The notes beneath the pieces were generated by a model. The model worked only from the letters and a program-made list of their open reading frames with translations. It did no database searches and was not told the origin of the DNA. DNA of 43,744 nucleotides from JBPEWY01 sp052032225 (GTDB lineage: Bacteria > Bacteroidota > Bacteroidia > Flavobacteriales > Flavobacteriaceae), in assembly GCA_052032225.1 (NCBI GenBank), contig JBPEWY010000001.1, positions 1-43,744 on the forward strand. The letters run 5' to 3'. The position numbers were made by a program, and so were the translations under genes. Of the stretch, positions 9,238 to 17,928 are shown one piece after another; position 1 is the stretch's first letter, and each line of letters opens with the position of its first letter.

Positions 9238-11605
9238 GTGCTTTTGCTAACTCTTTGTAGGTATAATACTCTTCGGGGTCTCCTTTTTTTCTATAAAGAA
9301 CCTCTACTCGTATAGCTTTTAGCCCACTTACACCTTGAAGGGTTTCTAAATCTACAATTTCTACTTTCTCAGAAATAAAGTTTTTGGCTTGTAGCAGCTT
9401 TATATAGCGCATGTATTCACGTTCGTCTTTTTTCTGAGAATATATAATAGCAATTTTTCCTTTTTGAGTTACTCGCTCTTTAGTGCCCTTAATAAATGCT
9501 TTATCTAAACGCTTTTTTATTATCTCATATCTGGCGTTATACGTACCATCTACATCAAAATGGTGCTCATCTAATCTATATTTAATAGAAATTGGCGTGC
9601 TAAATGCCAGTATCATAGAGGCTACATCTAAATCTAAAGGTAAATTAGGTTTTAAATTGTAAAACTCGTTTTCCATTTCGCACATAGTTTGCAGCTGCCA
9701 CAAACGTAGATTTTTTAAGTAAATCTCATTAAAATCATTTGTATTAGCTATAGATGAGCCTATGTACATATTATGCTCTACTCCATCTGTTTTATAGCGC
9801 TCAAAAAAGTGCGGATACATTTTTTGGGCTTCTACCTGTTTTGCATCTAAAACTTTAGTTAAACAAGCATTTATTTTGGTTACAGATTCATCATAATCTC
9901 TGCGATAATGATAAATAAACCCGTTATCATGCAAGCAATCAAAGTAGTTTTCTACCATTTCTTTGAGCTTGTCATTTTTTTGCCCTATATGTACTATAAC
10001 CGGATGAATTTCTTCGTTTACTAAGTCTAAAATCTTCTGTTCGGCATCTGTTTTTAAATCTTGTTTTACCTCATCTAAATATCCTTTAATTCTAAAATTC
10101 ATCTCGTCGTAAATTGGCAACGACTCAACTTTAGAGGCTTCAACAAAAATTTTACTCAATAAATTAAGTTGAGTTCTGAGGTCTTTTTTAATGGCTTCGT
10201 TTCGTTTTAAAGAAGACTCTTTAATATCTGTTTGCCCATATAGCGCATACACATTTTTAAATACAATTTCTTCTATTGGAGGCGACTCTACTCCGTCTTG
10301 AAGTTTTCTAAAATAGTTTTCGGCAGCTCTGTAAAAACGCCATTTTACAGATGGGTGAATAGCTGTATAGTGCTCTTGAATAAAAGCTTCAAGAATATTT
10401 TTATGCTCTTCTGATGCACGTTGAACGGCAGCCTCAAACACCGGAATTACATCACTTAATTTATTTTGATTTACAGAGTTTAACTCATACGGTCTTGGCG
10501 AAGCAATTTCTAACAAAGCAAAAAAGTTGTCTTCTCCTTTAAGCGGAATTAAAATAATGCTTCCTATGTTATTATTTTTTAAGTTTTTATAAAACTCATT
10601 TTGGTTAGATGCCTTACCATATGCCTCTACATCAGATATGGTTAATACTTTTTGTTTGTTAAAAAGGGTATCTAAAACACTCTTGCAGAAAAAATTATCG
10701 CATTTAATTTCTTGTGTGTTACTTATAATTAAACTATCTGAGCGCTTTACCAGCGTTGTTGTTTTTTCTTTTCGGTTTAAATCAAATGCAGAGAATCCAA
10801 CTTTTAAATCGTTAATTCTAAAAAACTCCTGAAGGTTTAATGCAACATCTTCAATTAAATTATCATCTTTTCTAAGCATATTGGCTTTTAAAGAAGATAG
10901 GGTTTCTTCAATCGTTACATCAAACAAATTCATTATACCAAACCCTTTAAAAATATAACTCCCGGGTGGAAATTTTTCTTTCCAAATAGCTACATTTTCA
11001 AAGTTGTCTAACAGCATTTTAAAATCTTCGTCTGTAATTTTAGGCGCATTTTCTGTTGGAGTTATTTTAGAAAAATCGGCATTAAACGCTACTCTGTAAT
11101 GATGTGTAATACCGGTGTTTTTATCAGGAATATCAAAGAAAAAAGGTCTTCTTAAATCTATCGGACGTTTGTGGTAAAACGTCAAAATCATTGTACAGGC
11201 GTGAATATATATTTTATCTTCGTCTAAGTTTCTAAGAGTTAAATTAAAATCCGGTCCGGCATTGTTAATTATATTTTCAAATCGTTTTGTAAACTTAAAC
11301 GAAGTAAAATCAAAAGGAATACTTACCGCCTTTATCTCGTTCTGTGTTAAAGGTTCAGGAAAAAGCGGATCTAATAATAAGTCAATAGTTTCACTGTAAG
11401 TATCAAGTAATGAAAAATCAGAAAACCCATTAATAAGCTCAGGATGTTTGTTGATTTCATCTACCAAATACTTAGCCGATTTATGGTAAGGATGTTTACT
11501 ATCTTCGGCATATTTTTTATAATAATCTAACACATCCTCAAAGCTTAATAACAGCTTAAAAGGCAGCTCTAACTTCTCTTCTTTATTTGAGTGTATAATC
11601 TTCAT
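9224..11605 (-). CDS. GAF-domain-containing protein, unknown function
   Basis: 793 aa, soluble: no signal peptide and no membrane span seen. The clearest domain is GAF-like at about 250-395, running from ALNLQEFFRINDLKVGFSAF to FFALLEIASPRPYELN, which would bind a small ligand. The flanks (1-240 and 400-793) are mostly helical with many charged residues and resemble conserved uncharacterised flavobacterial proteins. I see no kinase, cyclase, GGDEF or DNA-binding output motif. Two internal segments, FEAAVQRASEEHKNILEAF and HPSVKWRFYRAAENYF, sit just after the GAF unit and may be a signalling helix. It is convergent with the HD-membrane gene. A TAnnTTTG box lies 18-25 bp upstream of the start. 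Confidence 0.8.
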   Translation of the reverse strand: MKIIHSNKEEKLELPFKLLLSFEDVLDYYKKYAEDSKHPYHKSAKYLVDEINKHPELINGFSDFSLLDTYSETIDLLLDPLFPEPLTQNEIKAVSIPFDFTSFKFTKRFENIINNAGPDFNLTLRNLDEDKIYIHACTMILTFYHKRPIDLRRPFFFDIPDKNTGITHHYRVAFNADFSKITPTENAPKITDEDFKMLLDNFENVAIWKEKFPPGSYIFKGFGIMNLFDVTIEETLSSLKANMLRKDDNLIEDVALNLQEFFRINDLKVGFSAFDLNRKEKTTTLVKRSDSLIISNTQEIKCDNFFCKSVLDTLFNKQKVLTISDVEAYGKASNQNEFYKNLKNNNIGSIILIPLKGEDNFFALLEIASPRPYELNSVNQNKLSDVIPVFEAAVQRASEEHKNILEAFIQEHYTAIHPSVKWRFYRAAENYFRKLQDGVESPPIEEIVFKNVYALYGQTDIKESSLKRNEAIKKDLRTQLNLLSKIFVEASKVESLPIYDEMNFRIKGYLDEVKQDLKTDAEQKILDLVNEEIHPVIVHIGQKNDKLKEMVENYFDCLHDNGFIYHYRRDYDESVTKINACLTKVLDAKQVEAQKMYPHFFERYKTDGVEHNMYIGSSIANTNDFNEIYLKNLRLWQLQTMCEMENEFYNLKPNLPLDLDVASMILAFSTPISIKYRLDEHHFDVDGTYNARYEIIKKRLDKAFIKGTKERVTQKGKIAIIYSQKKDEREYMRYIKLLQAKNFISEKVEIVDLETLQGVSGLKAIRVEVLYRKKGDPEEYYTYKELAKALKLQ

Positions 11606-11622
11606 AACCCCTGTACAAGTTG

Positions 11623-11630
11623 CAAAAATA
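11623..11630 (-). promoter_or_regulatory. -7 box (TATTTTTG) upstream of the GAF gene
   Basis: TATTTTTG on the minus strand matches the Bacteroidota -7 consensus TAnnTTTG and lies 18 bp before the ATG. I see no well-spaced TTG -33 element, so this rests on the -7 box alone. Confidence 0.4.
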
Positions 11631-11753
11631 CGAAATAAGCTACAATGCTTTTCATTGCGTCTGCAAAGTGTTTGCTTTTTTAGATAAGCTTAGTAGTAAG
11701 AAAGAGAGTTTCATTACTCGATTTTTTTATGGATATTTATTAAAACTTTCTTA

Positions 11754-12656
11754 ATGTCATCTAAAACCCGCCTCACACGAGCCTTTAAAAAAGCACAAAT
11801 TGTTTTATTTAACAATGAGTCTAAATTTATTTTGTTTAGTGATTGCCATAGAGGTGATAATAGTTTTGCAGATGATTTTGCCAACAACAAAAACGTATAT
11901 TACCACGCCTTAAAATATTATTACAATAAAGGTTTTACTTATATTGAGTTAGGTGATGGCGATGAGCTGTGGGAAAACCTGTCGTTTGAGCAACTTTTTC
12001 ATGCCCATAAGAATGTATACCTTTTAATGAAACGTTTTTATGATGAAAAAAGGTTGTATTTATTGTATGGTAATCATGACATGGTTTACAAAGACCCTAA
12101 TTATGTTGATAAACATTTAAGCACTTATTTTGAGCCTATTACCGGAAAAAATGAGCCCTTATTTAAAGGTATCACTTTTCATGAAGCACTATTGTTAAAA
12201 CACTCACAAACACAACAAGAATTATTTTTAACTCATGGGCATCAGGCAGATACTTGGAATTATCTTTTTTGGCGTTTTAGTAGGTTTATGGTTAGAGTGC
12301 TTTGGAAACCGCTACAAGTTGTTGGCATTGCAGATCCTACCAGTCCGGCAAAAAACTACAAAGAACTCATAAAAGTAGAGCGCCGAATAAAAAAGTGGAT
12401 TATTCAAAATAACAACCAACTAACTATTACCGGGCACACTCACAGACCGCGTTTTCCTAACCCCGGTGAAATAGCTTTTTTTAATACGGGTAGCTGTGTA
12501 CATCCCAGAAGCATTACCGGTATAGAGATAGAGAACGGCAAAATTTCTTTAATTAAGTGGCATATAGACATTACACCCGAAGGGTTTTTACAAATTGTTA
12601 GACGCGTTTTAGAACCTCCCAAGAAGTTAAGCGATTATTTTAAACCTTTAAGCTAA
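11754..12656 (+). CDS. Calcineurin-like metallophosphoesterase
   Basis: 300 aa cytosolic metallophosphoesterase. The metal-binding motifs run in the standard order: FSDCHRGDN (D30, H32), LGDGDELW (D68), YGNHDM (N107/H108/D109), LTHGHQAD (H161, H163) and ITGHTHRPRF (H228, H230). The GHTH ending and overall length are reminiscent of LpxH/serine-threonine phosphatase-like family members, but no LpxH-specific membrane helix pair is obvious and the substrate cannot be assigned. It starts at ATG 11754 after a 148-bp divergent gap from the GAF gene. The PAP2 phosphatase follows 49 bp downstream on the same strand, so the two may form a transcription unit. Confidence 0.87.
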   Translation: MSSKTRLTRAFKKAQIVLFNNESKFILFSDCHRGDNSFADDFANNKNVYYHALKYYYNKGFTYIELGDGDELWENLSFEQLFHAHKNVYLLMKRFYDEKRLYLLYGNHDMVYKDPNYVDKHLSTYFEPITGKNEPLFKGITFHEALLLKHSQTQQELFLTHGHQADTWNYLFWRFSRFMVRVLWKPLQVVGIADPTSPAKNYKELIKVERRIKKWIIQNNNQLTITGHTHRPRFPNPGEIAFFNTGSCVHPRSITGIEIENGKISLIKWHIDITPEGFLQIVRRVLEPPKKLSDYFKPLS

Positions 12657-12705
12657 AAGCAACAACTTAAAACACTATACAACAAACAAATAGCGTTTTG
12701 TTTTC

Positions 12706-13287
12706 ATGAAAAAGAGAACGCTTTACTTACTTCTTTTTTTAATTTTTAATGTTGCTGTTTTACCGGCTCAAGATATGGTAGATGCAACTGGTCATGAAGA
12801 CTGGGAGTTTGCCTTAGAGTATAGCGGAGATGTATTACAAATTGCATTGCCTTTAACTGCCGGATTAACAACTGTAATTAGTAAAGATTGGCAAGGAACC
12901 AAACAGTTTTTACTTTCTTATGCTACTACAATGGTAACAACTTATAGTTTAAAAAAGCTTATTCATAAGCAACGCCCAGAGGGCAGACATTTATTTGATG
13001 CTTTCCCTTCAGGGCATACCTCTTCGGCATTTTCAGGAGCTTCATTTATTCAACGAAGATATGGTTGGAAATACGGAAAGTGGGCTTATTTACTGGCTGC
13101 AGTAGTTGGTGTGAGCAGAATGGAAGGACCGAATGGGTTTCATGATATTTGGGATGTAGTTGGTGGTGCTGCTATAGCAATTGGAAGCACTTATATATTT
13201 ACCAAACCCAAACAAAAATCCGAAGTAAAAATTAACTTCAGCTCTAATAAAAATAATTACGTTATAGGAGTTGTAGTAACATTTTAG
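12706..13287 (+). CDS. PAP2-family phosphatase, exported
   Basis: 193 aa. The signal peptide MKKRTLYLLLFLIFNVAVLPAQ precedes a type-2 phosphatidic-acid-phosphatase-like domain with KKLIHKQRP (motif 1, about 83-91), FPSGHTSSAF (motif 2, H104) and SRMEGPNGFHDIWD (motif 3, R138/H146/D150). These enzymes remove phosphate from lipid phosphates or undecaprenyl diphosphate on the outer face of the inner membrane or in the periplasm. Motif 3 is unusual: seven residues separate Arg and His where the family normally has five. The C-terminus (VVVTF) ends in Phe after a polar stretch. The stop overlaps the last 4 bases of the convergent ferredoxin gene. Substrate unknown. Confidence 0.86.
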   Translation: MKKRTLYLLLFLIFNVAVLPAQDMVDATGHEDWEFALEYSGDVLQIALPLTAGLTTVISKDWQGTKQFLLSYATTMVTTYSLKKLIHKQRPEGRHLFDAFPSGHTSSAFSGASFIQRRYGWKYGKWAYLLAAVVGVSRMEGPNGFHDIWDVVGGAAIAIGSTYIFTKPKQKSEVKINFSSNKNNYVIGVVVTF

Positions 13288-13613
13288 CTCTCTGGCGCAA
13301 GTTCTATTACTAATCCATCTAACGTATTATCTAACTGAATTTGGCAACCCAGCCTACTATTATCTTTCACGTAAAATGCTTCGGCAAGCATAGCTTCTTC
13401 GTCTGGTGAGCGCTCCGGTAAATTATGATCAGATAACACATAACACTGGCAAGAAGCACACATAGCCATACCACCACAAACACCTATTGTACCTTCTGGA
13501 GCCAACTCATACGATCTACATAACTCCATTACATTCATTGCCATATCTGTAGGAGCATCTACTTCGTGTTTTACTCCTTCTCTATCTATTATAGTAACTT
13601 TTATATCTGACAT
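13284..13613 (-). CDS. [2Fe-2S] ferredoxin, adrenodoxin type
   Basis: 109 aa soluble electron carrier. Ligands are C46, C52, C55 and C90, in the adrenodoxin-type spacing C-x5-C-x2-C-x34-C (VCGGMAMCASC, then LGCQIQ). The family transfers single electrons, often to Fe-S assembly or P450-type partners. It is the last gene of a minus-strand run mrp, NifU-C protein, ferredoxin reductase, ferredoxin; the reductase ends 19 bp upstream and is its likely electron donor. An extra Cys at 57 beside the cluster is not a standard ligand. Confidence 0.93.
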   Translation of the reverse strand: MSDIKVTIIDREGVKHEVDAPTDMAMNVMELCRSYELAPEGTIGVCGGMAMCASCQCYVLSDHNLPERSPDEEAMLAEAFYVKDNSRLGCQIQLDNTLDGLVIELAPES

Positions 13614-13632
13614 AAAATTTGGGTAAAAACAA

Positions 13633-14685
13633 TTACTCTATTGATTTAATTACTGCTTTTTCTGCTTCTTTTCTAGAGCCGTCAAAACCATCTATACCAC
13701 TCACCGTAGTATATTTTAAAACATATCTTTTACCCGGATGAATGCGTTGGTATGCGCTCTGGCACATAAGTGTTGCTTCATGAAAACCACACAATATTAA
13801 TTTAAGTTTTCCAGGATAGGTATTAACATCGCCAATGGCGTAAATACCCGGAATATTTGTTTGGTAATCTAAAGCATTATTTACTTTAATGGCATTCTTC
13901 TCTATTTCAAGTCCCCAATTTGCAATAGGACCAAGCTTAGGCGAAAGTCCGAATAACGGTATAAAATAATCGGTTTCTATCTGTTGTTTTTCTCCCTCTT
14001 TCTCTACAGTTACAGCTTCTAAATGGTTTTTACCATGTAGTGCCACAACTTCTGCAGGTGTGATTAAGTTAATTTTATTTTCGCGTTTTAACTGCTGTAC
14101 TTTCTCTACAGAATCTAATGCGCCTCTAAATTCGTTTCGTCTATGAATTAGTGTTACTTGCGAAGCAACTTCGGCCAGGTAAATAGTCCAGTCTAATGCC
14201 GAGTCTCCTCCTCCGGCTATAATAACACGTTTGTTTTTATAAATTTCAGGGTTTTTAATAAAGTAGGCTACTCCTTTATCTTCATAATCGCTAATGTTAT
14301 CAATAAGTGGTTTTCTGGGCTCAAAACTTCCTAACCCTCCGGCAATTGCCACCACTGGAGCATGATGCTTAGTACCTTTATTAGTTGTTACAATAAAAGT
14401 TCCATCGTCTAATTTTTCTATAGTTTCAGCGCGTTCGCCGAGTGTAAACCCAGGGTTAAACGGTTTAATTTGTTCTAATAAATTCTTTATTAAATCACCG
14501 GCTAAAACCTCCGGGAATCCGGGAATATCATAAATTGGTTTTTTAGGATATATTTCTGCACACTGTCCTCCGGGCTGGGGTAAGGCATCTATTAAGTGGC
14601 ATTTTAACTTTAGTAATCCTGCTTCAAATACTGCAAAAAGGCCCGTAGGGCCAGCTCCAATAATTAATATATCGGTTTTAATCAT
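13633..14685 (-). CDS. NAD(P)/FAD-dependent ferredoxin reductase (thioredoxin-reductase-like type)
   Basis: 350 aa flavoprotein, probably ferredoxin--NADP+ reductase type 2. An N-terminal FAD site (LIIGAGPTGLFAV, 7-19), a second dinucleotide site (IIAGGGDSALDW, about 155-166) and the C-terminal FAD motif near YAIGDVNTYPGKLKL are all present. There is no CxxC redox pair after the NADPH domain, which separates it from true thioredoxin reductase. The ferredoxin gene lies 19 bp downstream and the NifU-C gene 20 bp upstream, which supports a role in feeding electrons to ferredoxin during Fe-S assembly (inference). Confidence 0.91.
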   Translation of the reverse strand: MIKTDILIIGAGPTGLFAVFEAGLLKLKCHLIDALPQPGGQCAEIYPKKPIYDIPGFPEVLAGDLIKNLLEQIKPFNPGFTLGERAETIEKLDDGTFIVTTNKGTKHHAPVVAIAGGLGSFEPRKPLIDNISDYEDKGVAYFIKNPEIYKNKRVIIAGGGDSALDWTIYLAEVASQVTLIHRRNEFRGALDSVEKVQQLKRENKINLITPAEVVALHGKNHLEAVTVEKEGEKQQIETDYFIPLFGLSPKLGPIANWGLEIEKNAIKVNNALDYQTNIPGIYAIGDVNTYPGKLKLILCGFHEATLMCQSAYQRIHPGKRYVLKYTTVSGIDGFDGSRKEAEKAVIKSIE

Positions 14686-14705
14686 GATAATCTTTTGGCA
14701 TTTTT

Positions 14706-14948
14706 TTATTCAACGTTGATTACCTCTTTTATGTGTGGCGCATATTTTTTTATGGTCATCTCTACTCCGCTTTTAAGCGTCATTTGATTAACACTACATC
14801 CCACACAAGCACCCTCTAACCTTACCTTTACAAGATCATTTTCTATTGAAACTAACGATATGTTACCGCCATCACTTTCTAAAAAAGGCCTGATTTCTGC
14901 GAGTGCTTTTTCAACGTTTGCTTTGGTTTGTTCTATTGTCATACTCAT
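14706..14948 (-). CDS. NifU C-terminal-domain Fe-S carrier protein
   Basis: 80 aa, just the NifU C-terminal (Nfu) domain that holds and delivers a [4Fe-4S] cluster between two subunits. The cluster pair is C48-x2-C51 in GACVGCSVNQMTLK; the residue after the second Cys is Ser where many homologues have Pro. The DGG motif (26-28) is present. It starts 29 bp after the mrp stop in the same operon, a common pairing of a carrier with an Mrp ATPase. Start ATG 14948; an ATG two codons later is an equal alternative. Confidence 0.92.
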   Translation of the reverse strand: MSMTIEQTKANVEKALAEIRPFLESDGGNISLVSIENDLVKVRLEGACVGCSVNQMTLKSGVEMTIKKYAPHIKEVINVE

Positions 14949-14977
14949 TTAATAACTTCAAAAAAATTATATGCCGA

Positions 14978-16111
14978 CTATTTTTGTTTATTTACAGCCG
15001 AACACCCTGCCATAGTGGTTATTTTTATGGCTTGTGTTGGTGGTAAGCTGTCGTTGCGTTTAACAACTTGCTCTACTATATTTCTGGTTAAGTTTTCAAA
15101 AGCTTTTTCTAAAGGTGTTGCAGTTTGCAATGCAGCCGGTCTGCCAACATCTCCTGCTTCTCTAATACTTTGAACTAACGGTATTTCTCCTAAAAAAGGA
15201 ACTTTTAAATCTTCGGAAAGGTTTTTAGCTCCTTCTTTTCCAAAAATATAGTATTTGTTATCCGGTAATTCTTCTGGAGTAAAATACGCCATGTTTTCTA
15301 CAATTCCTAAAACCGGAACATTAATGGCCTCTTGCTGAAACATTGCTACTCCTTTTCTGGCATCGGCAAGTGCTACCGGTTGTGGCGTACTTACTACAAC
15401 TGCCCCGGTAACCGGAAGCGATTGCATAATACTTAAATGAATATCTCCGGTACCAGGTGGGAGATCTAACAGTAAAAAATCTAACTCACCCCATGCAGCA
15501 TCAAAAATCATTTGATTTAATGCTTTAGCAGCCATTGGCCCACGCCAAATTACTGCTTGGTTGGGCTGAGTAAAGAATCCTATAGATAAAATTTTTACTC
15601 CATAGTTTTCTATTGGTTTCATTTTAGATTTGCCATCTACGGTTACTGCCAAAGGCTTCTCGTGTTCAACATCAAACATAATTGGAGCAGAAGGCCCATA
15701 AATATCTGCATCTAACAATCCTACTTTAAAGCCCATTTTAGCAAGTGTAACGGCCACGTTGGCAGTAATGGTAGATTTACCTACTCCGCCTTTTCCAGAT
15801 GCTATGGCAACAATATTATGAATTCCGGGAATGGCTTTCCCTTTTATTTGAGGCTTTTCTGGCGCTTGAACTTTTATATTCACTTTTACTTTAGCCTTTT
15901 CATAAACATGGTCATGAATGGCTTTCATTATAGAAACCTCTGTTTTTTTCTTGGCTTGCAAGCTTGGGTTAGAAATGGTTACATCTACTACAACCTCATC
16001 GCCAAAAATTACCACATTGGTTACAGCATTGCTTTCTACCAGGTTTTTACCTTCTCCGGGTGCTGTAATAGTTTCTAATGCTTTTAAAATATCGTTCTTA
16101 TGTAGCTTCAT
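14978..16111 (-). CDS. mrp: Mrp/NBP35-family P-loop ATPase, Fe-S carrier
   Basis: 377 aa. Residues 1-80 are a MIP18/DUF59-type Fe-S assembly domain; 95-355 are the Mrp ATPase with Walker A SGKGGVGKST (105-114) and LLDLPPGTGD as the Walker B region. The family carries Fe-S clusters to apoproteins. The CxxC pair that many Mrp/ApbC proteins have after VENM is missing here (VENMAYFTPEELPDNKYYIFG), a variant I associate with Bacteroidota, so cluster binding must use other residues or the partner NifU protein. It is first in a four-gene minus-strand operon, with a clear -7 box 39 bp upstream. Confidence 0.93.
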   Translation of the reverse strand: MKLHKNDILKALETITAPGEGKNLVESNAVTNVVIFGDEVVVDVTISNPSLQAKKKTEVSIMKAIHDHVYEKAKVKVNIKVQAPEKPQIKGKAIPGIHNIVAIASGKGGVGKSTITANVAVTLAKMGFKVGLLDADIYGPSAPIMFDVEHEKPLAVTVDGKSKMKPIENYGVKILSIGFFTQPNQAVIWRGPMAAKALNQMIFDAAWGELDFLLLDLPPGTGDIHLSIMQSLPVTGAVVVSTPQPVALADARKGVAMFQQEAINVPVLGIVENMAYFTPEELPDNKYYIFGKEGAKNLSEDLKVPFLGEIPLVQSIREAGDVGRPAALQTATPLEKAFENLTRNIVEQVVKRNDSLPPTQAIKITTMAGCSAVNKQK

Positions 16112-16149
16112 TACAGTGGTTTAGCTTAACTTAAAATCATTCTAAATTG

Positions 16150-16157
16150 CAAAGATA
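16150..16157 (-). promoter_or_regulatory. -7 box (TATCTTTG) for the mrp operon
   Basis: TATCTTTG on the minus strand is an exact match to TAnnTTTG, 39 bp before the mrp start and inside a 139-bp gap. No correctly spaced TTG -33 is evident. Confidence 0.5.
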
Positions 16158-16250
16158 CAGCTTACAATTTATATTCTAAAGTAATGGTATTGAAAAGAAT
16201 GATGCTAAGATAACCTTGGTTTATATTGCAATAAAATGATAAAAATCAGC

Positions 16251-16580
16251 TTATTTTAATTCTTTGTCGGGGTCCCAGAAAACTTCCTTAAAATTTTGCA
16301 CTTGGTTATTTTTTATAATCACACCTTCACTTTCCAGCAGTTGTTGCATAAGGTTGGTTCCTTGAAAGTGGTGTTTTCCTGTTAGGACTCCATTTCTGTT
16401 AACAACTCTATGTGCCGGAACGTCTTTACCGGTAGCATTGTTCATTGCCCAACCAACCATTCTGGCACTTCTGGCAGCACCTAAATATTTAGCTATACTA
16501 CCATACGAGGTAACTCTGCCATAAGGTATTTGCCTTGCAACACTGTATACTTTTTCAAAAAAACTATCAGAAGAACTCAT
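16251..16580 (-). CDS. Alkyltransferase-like (ATL) protein, MGMT family lacking the active-site Cys
   Basis: 109 aa, the size of stand-alone ATL proteins. It matches the DNA-binding C-terminal domain of O6-methylguanine-DNA methyltransferase (IPYGRVTSYGSIA, 18-30; ARMVGWAMNN, 39-48), but the catalytic PCHRV motif reads PAHRVV, with Ala56 in the Cys position. ATL proteins with this change bind O6-alkylguanine without repairing it and hand it to nucleotide excision repair. Its start overlaps the LysE-type stop by 4 bp (ATGA), so it is translationally coupled as the last gene of the trmB operon. Confidence 0.92.
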   Translation of the reverse strand: MSSSDSFFEKVYSVARQIPYGRVTSYGSIAKYLGAARSARMVGWAMNNATGKDVPAHRVVNRNGVLTGKHHFQGTNLMQQLLESEGVIIKNNQVQNFKEVFWDPDKELK

Positions 16581-17215
16581 ACTATGTCTTTGTAGAAAAT
16601 TCTAATAAGTGTTATAACTAATAAAATAAGCATTAACACACTTAAAATATAGTCTGAGTATTTAGAAAACCTATCGGTTTTTGTTTCTAATTTATTAAAG
16701 TAAACTATGTAAAGATACAGCACACTAAAAGTACCCAATGCAGCTGCTAACATGAATGTTAGTACATCTTGCCATAAAAATTTAATCCACCCTGAAACTT
16801 TCCAGGCAGCATTTAATGCACTATAATAGGGTATGGTAAGCAAGTTAAGCATTGCTAAAAGCATGCCCTTAAAAAAGCTGTTTTTTTTGCTTACGTTAAC
16901 AATCTTTATTTTTTTGTCTTTGTTTTTTTTAGCCAGTATAAAAAAGTAAATGGCAAAAACTGCAAATACAATAAGTGCAATTTTTAGTAGTAAATCTATT
17001 ACAACCGGATTATTGTATAAGTATCTTGAAATTAGTACCCCAACGTAAGCCTGTAACATAACTACAAGACTTACTCCTAAGGCAAACATTAACCCATTGT
17101 TTTTTCCTTTTCTTACACTAATTTTTGCTGCATTAATATTTAGTAATCCCGGAGGTACTGTAGCCATAAATGCGGCAGAAAAAGTTGCAAAGAAAAGAAT
17201 AATTAAGTGGGTCAT
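16577..17215 (-). CDS. LysE-family membrane transporter
   Basis: 212 aa integral inner-membrane protein with about six hydrophobic spans. The N-terminal segment FMATVPPGLLNINAAKISVRKG resembles the PGP region conserved in LysE/RhtB amino-acid exporters. The cargo cannot be told. It overlaps trmB by 4 bp upstream and the ATL gene by 4 bp downstream, so all three are one operon. Confidence 0.83.
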   Translation of the reverse strand: MTHLIILFFATFSAAFMATVPPGLLNINAAKISVRKGKNNGLMFALGVSLVVMLQAYVGVLISRYLYNNPVVIDLLLKIALIVFAVFAIYFFILAKKNKDKKIKIVNVSKKNSFFKGMLLAMLNLLTIPYYSALNAAWKVSGWIKFLWQDVLTFMLAAALGTFSVLYLYIVYFNKLETKTDRFSKYSDYILSVLMLILLVITLIRIFYKDIV

Positions 17216-17886
17216 TTTTCTAATCTGAACTTAATATATGTTATAGGTTTACCTTGCTCAAGGTACTGTTTTTCGTAAAAAGTTTGAATTTTTGTTAGTT
17301 CTTCAGGGGCATGTAGATTGCTGTAAATATCATGATGAGCGTACAGTATTTCGTATCCTAAACCATGAAGCAACCCAAGCGTATAACCATGCATAAACTC
17401 ACTATCAGTTTTTAAATGTATTAACCCTCCTGGCTTAACTATTTTTTTATACTTATTCAAAAACTCTTGATTTGTAAGCCTATGTTTTGTGCGTTTGTAT
17501 TTAATTTGCGGATCTGGGAATGTAATCCAGATTTCGTCTACCTCATTTTCATCAAAAAGCAAATCAATCAACTCTATTTGGCTTCTTAAAAATGCTACGT
17601 TAGGGAGGTTTTCTTCTAATGCTGTTTTGGCACCTCTCCAGAAACGAGCTCCCTTAATATCTATGCCAATAAAGTTTTTTTCAGGATATTTTCTGGCTAA
17701 ATTAACAGAATACTCGCCTTTACCACATCCAAGCTCTAACACAATTGGGTTGTTATTCTTAAAAAAAGTAGCCCAATTACCTTTAAAAGAGAATTCTTTA
17801 TTGAGAACCTGCTCTCTTTTAGGCTGAATAACATTTGAAAACGTCTCGTTTTCTTTAAATCTCTTAAGTTTATTTTTACTTCCCAA
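17212..17886 (-). CDS. trmB: tRNA (guanine46-N7)-methyltransferase
   Basis: 224 aa. SAM-dependent methyltransferase that makes m7G46 in the variable loop of tRNA. The SAM motif VLELGCGKGEYSVNLA (about 49-64), IGIDIKGARFWRG and the TrmB signature ITFPDPQIKYKRTKHRLT (about 121-138) are present. The start codon is TTG at 17886; the N-terminus (GSKNKLKRFKENETF) is the usual flavobacterial TrmB start, so TTG is probably real. First gene of a coupled operon with the LysE-type and ATL genes; a TAAATTTG box lies 43-50 bp upstream. Confidence 0.95.
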   Translation of the reverse strand: MGSKNKLKRFKENETFSNVIQPKREQVLNKEFSFKGNWATFFKNNNPIVLELGCGKGEYSVNLARKYPEKNFIGIDIKGARFWRGAKTALEENLPNVAFLRSQIELIDLLFDENEVDEIWITFPDPQIKYKRTKHRLTNQEFLNKYKKIVKPGGLIHLKTDSEFMHGYTLGLLHGLGYEILYAHHDIYSNLHAPEELTKIQTFYEKQYLEQGKPITYIKFRLEK

Positions 17887-17928
17887 TGGTTTATTTTTTT
17901 CTGGAAGACTTATTTTTTATAAACGAAG

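Noticed and set aside
12684..12703. AAACAAA/TTTGTTT repeat next to the PAP2 start codon
   Set aside because: Purely A/T pairing of seven bases is expected by chance in such A+T-rich DNA.
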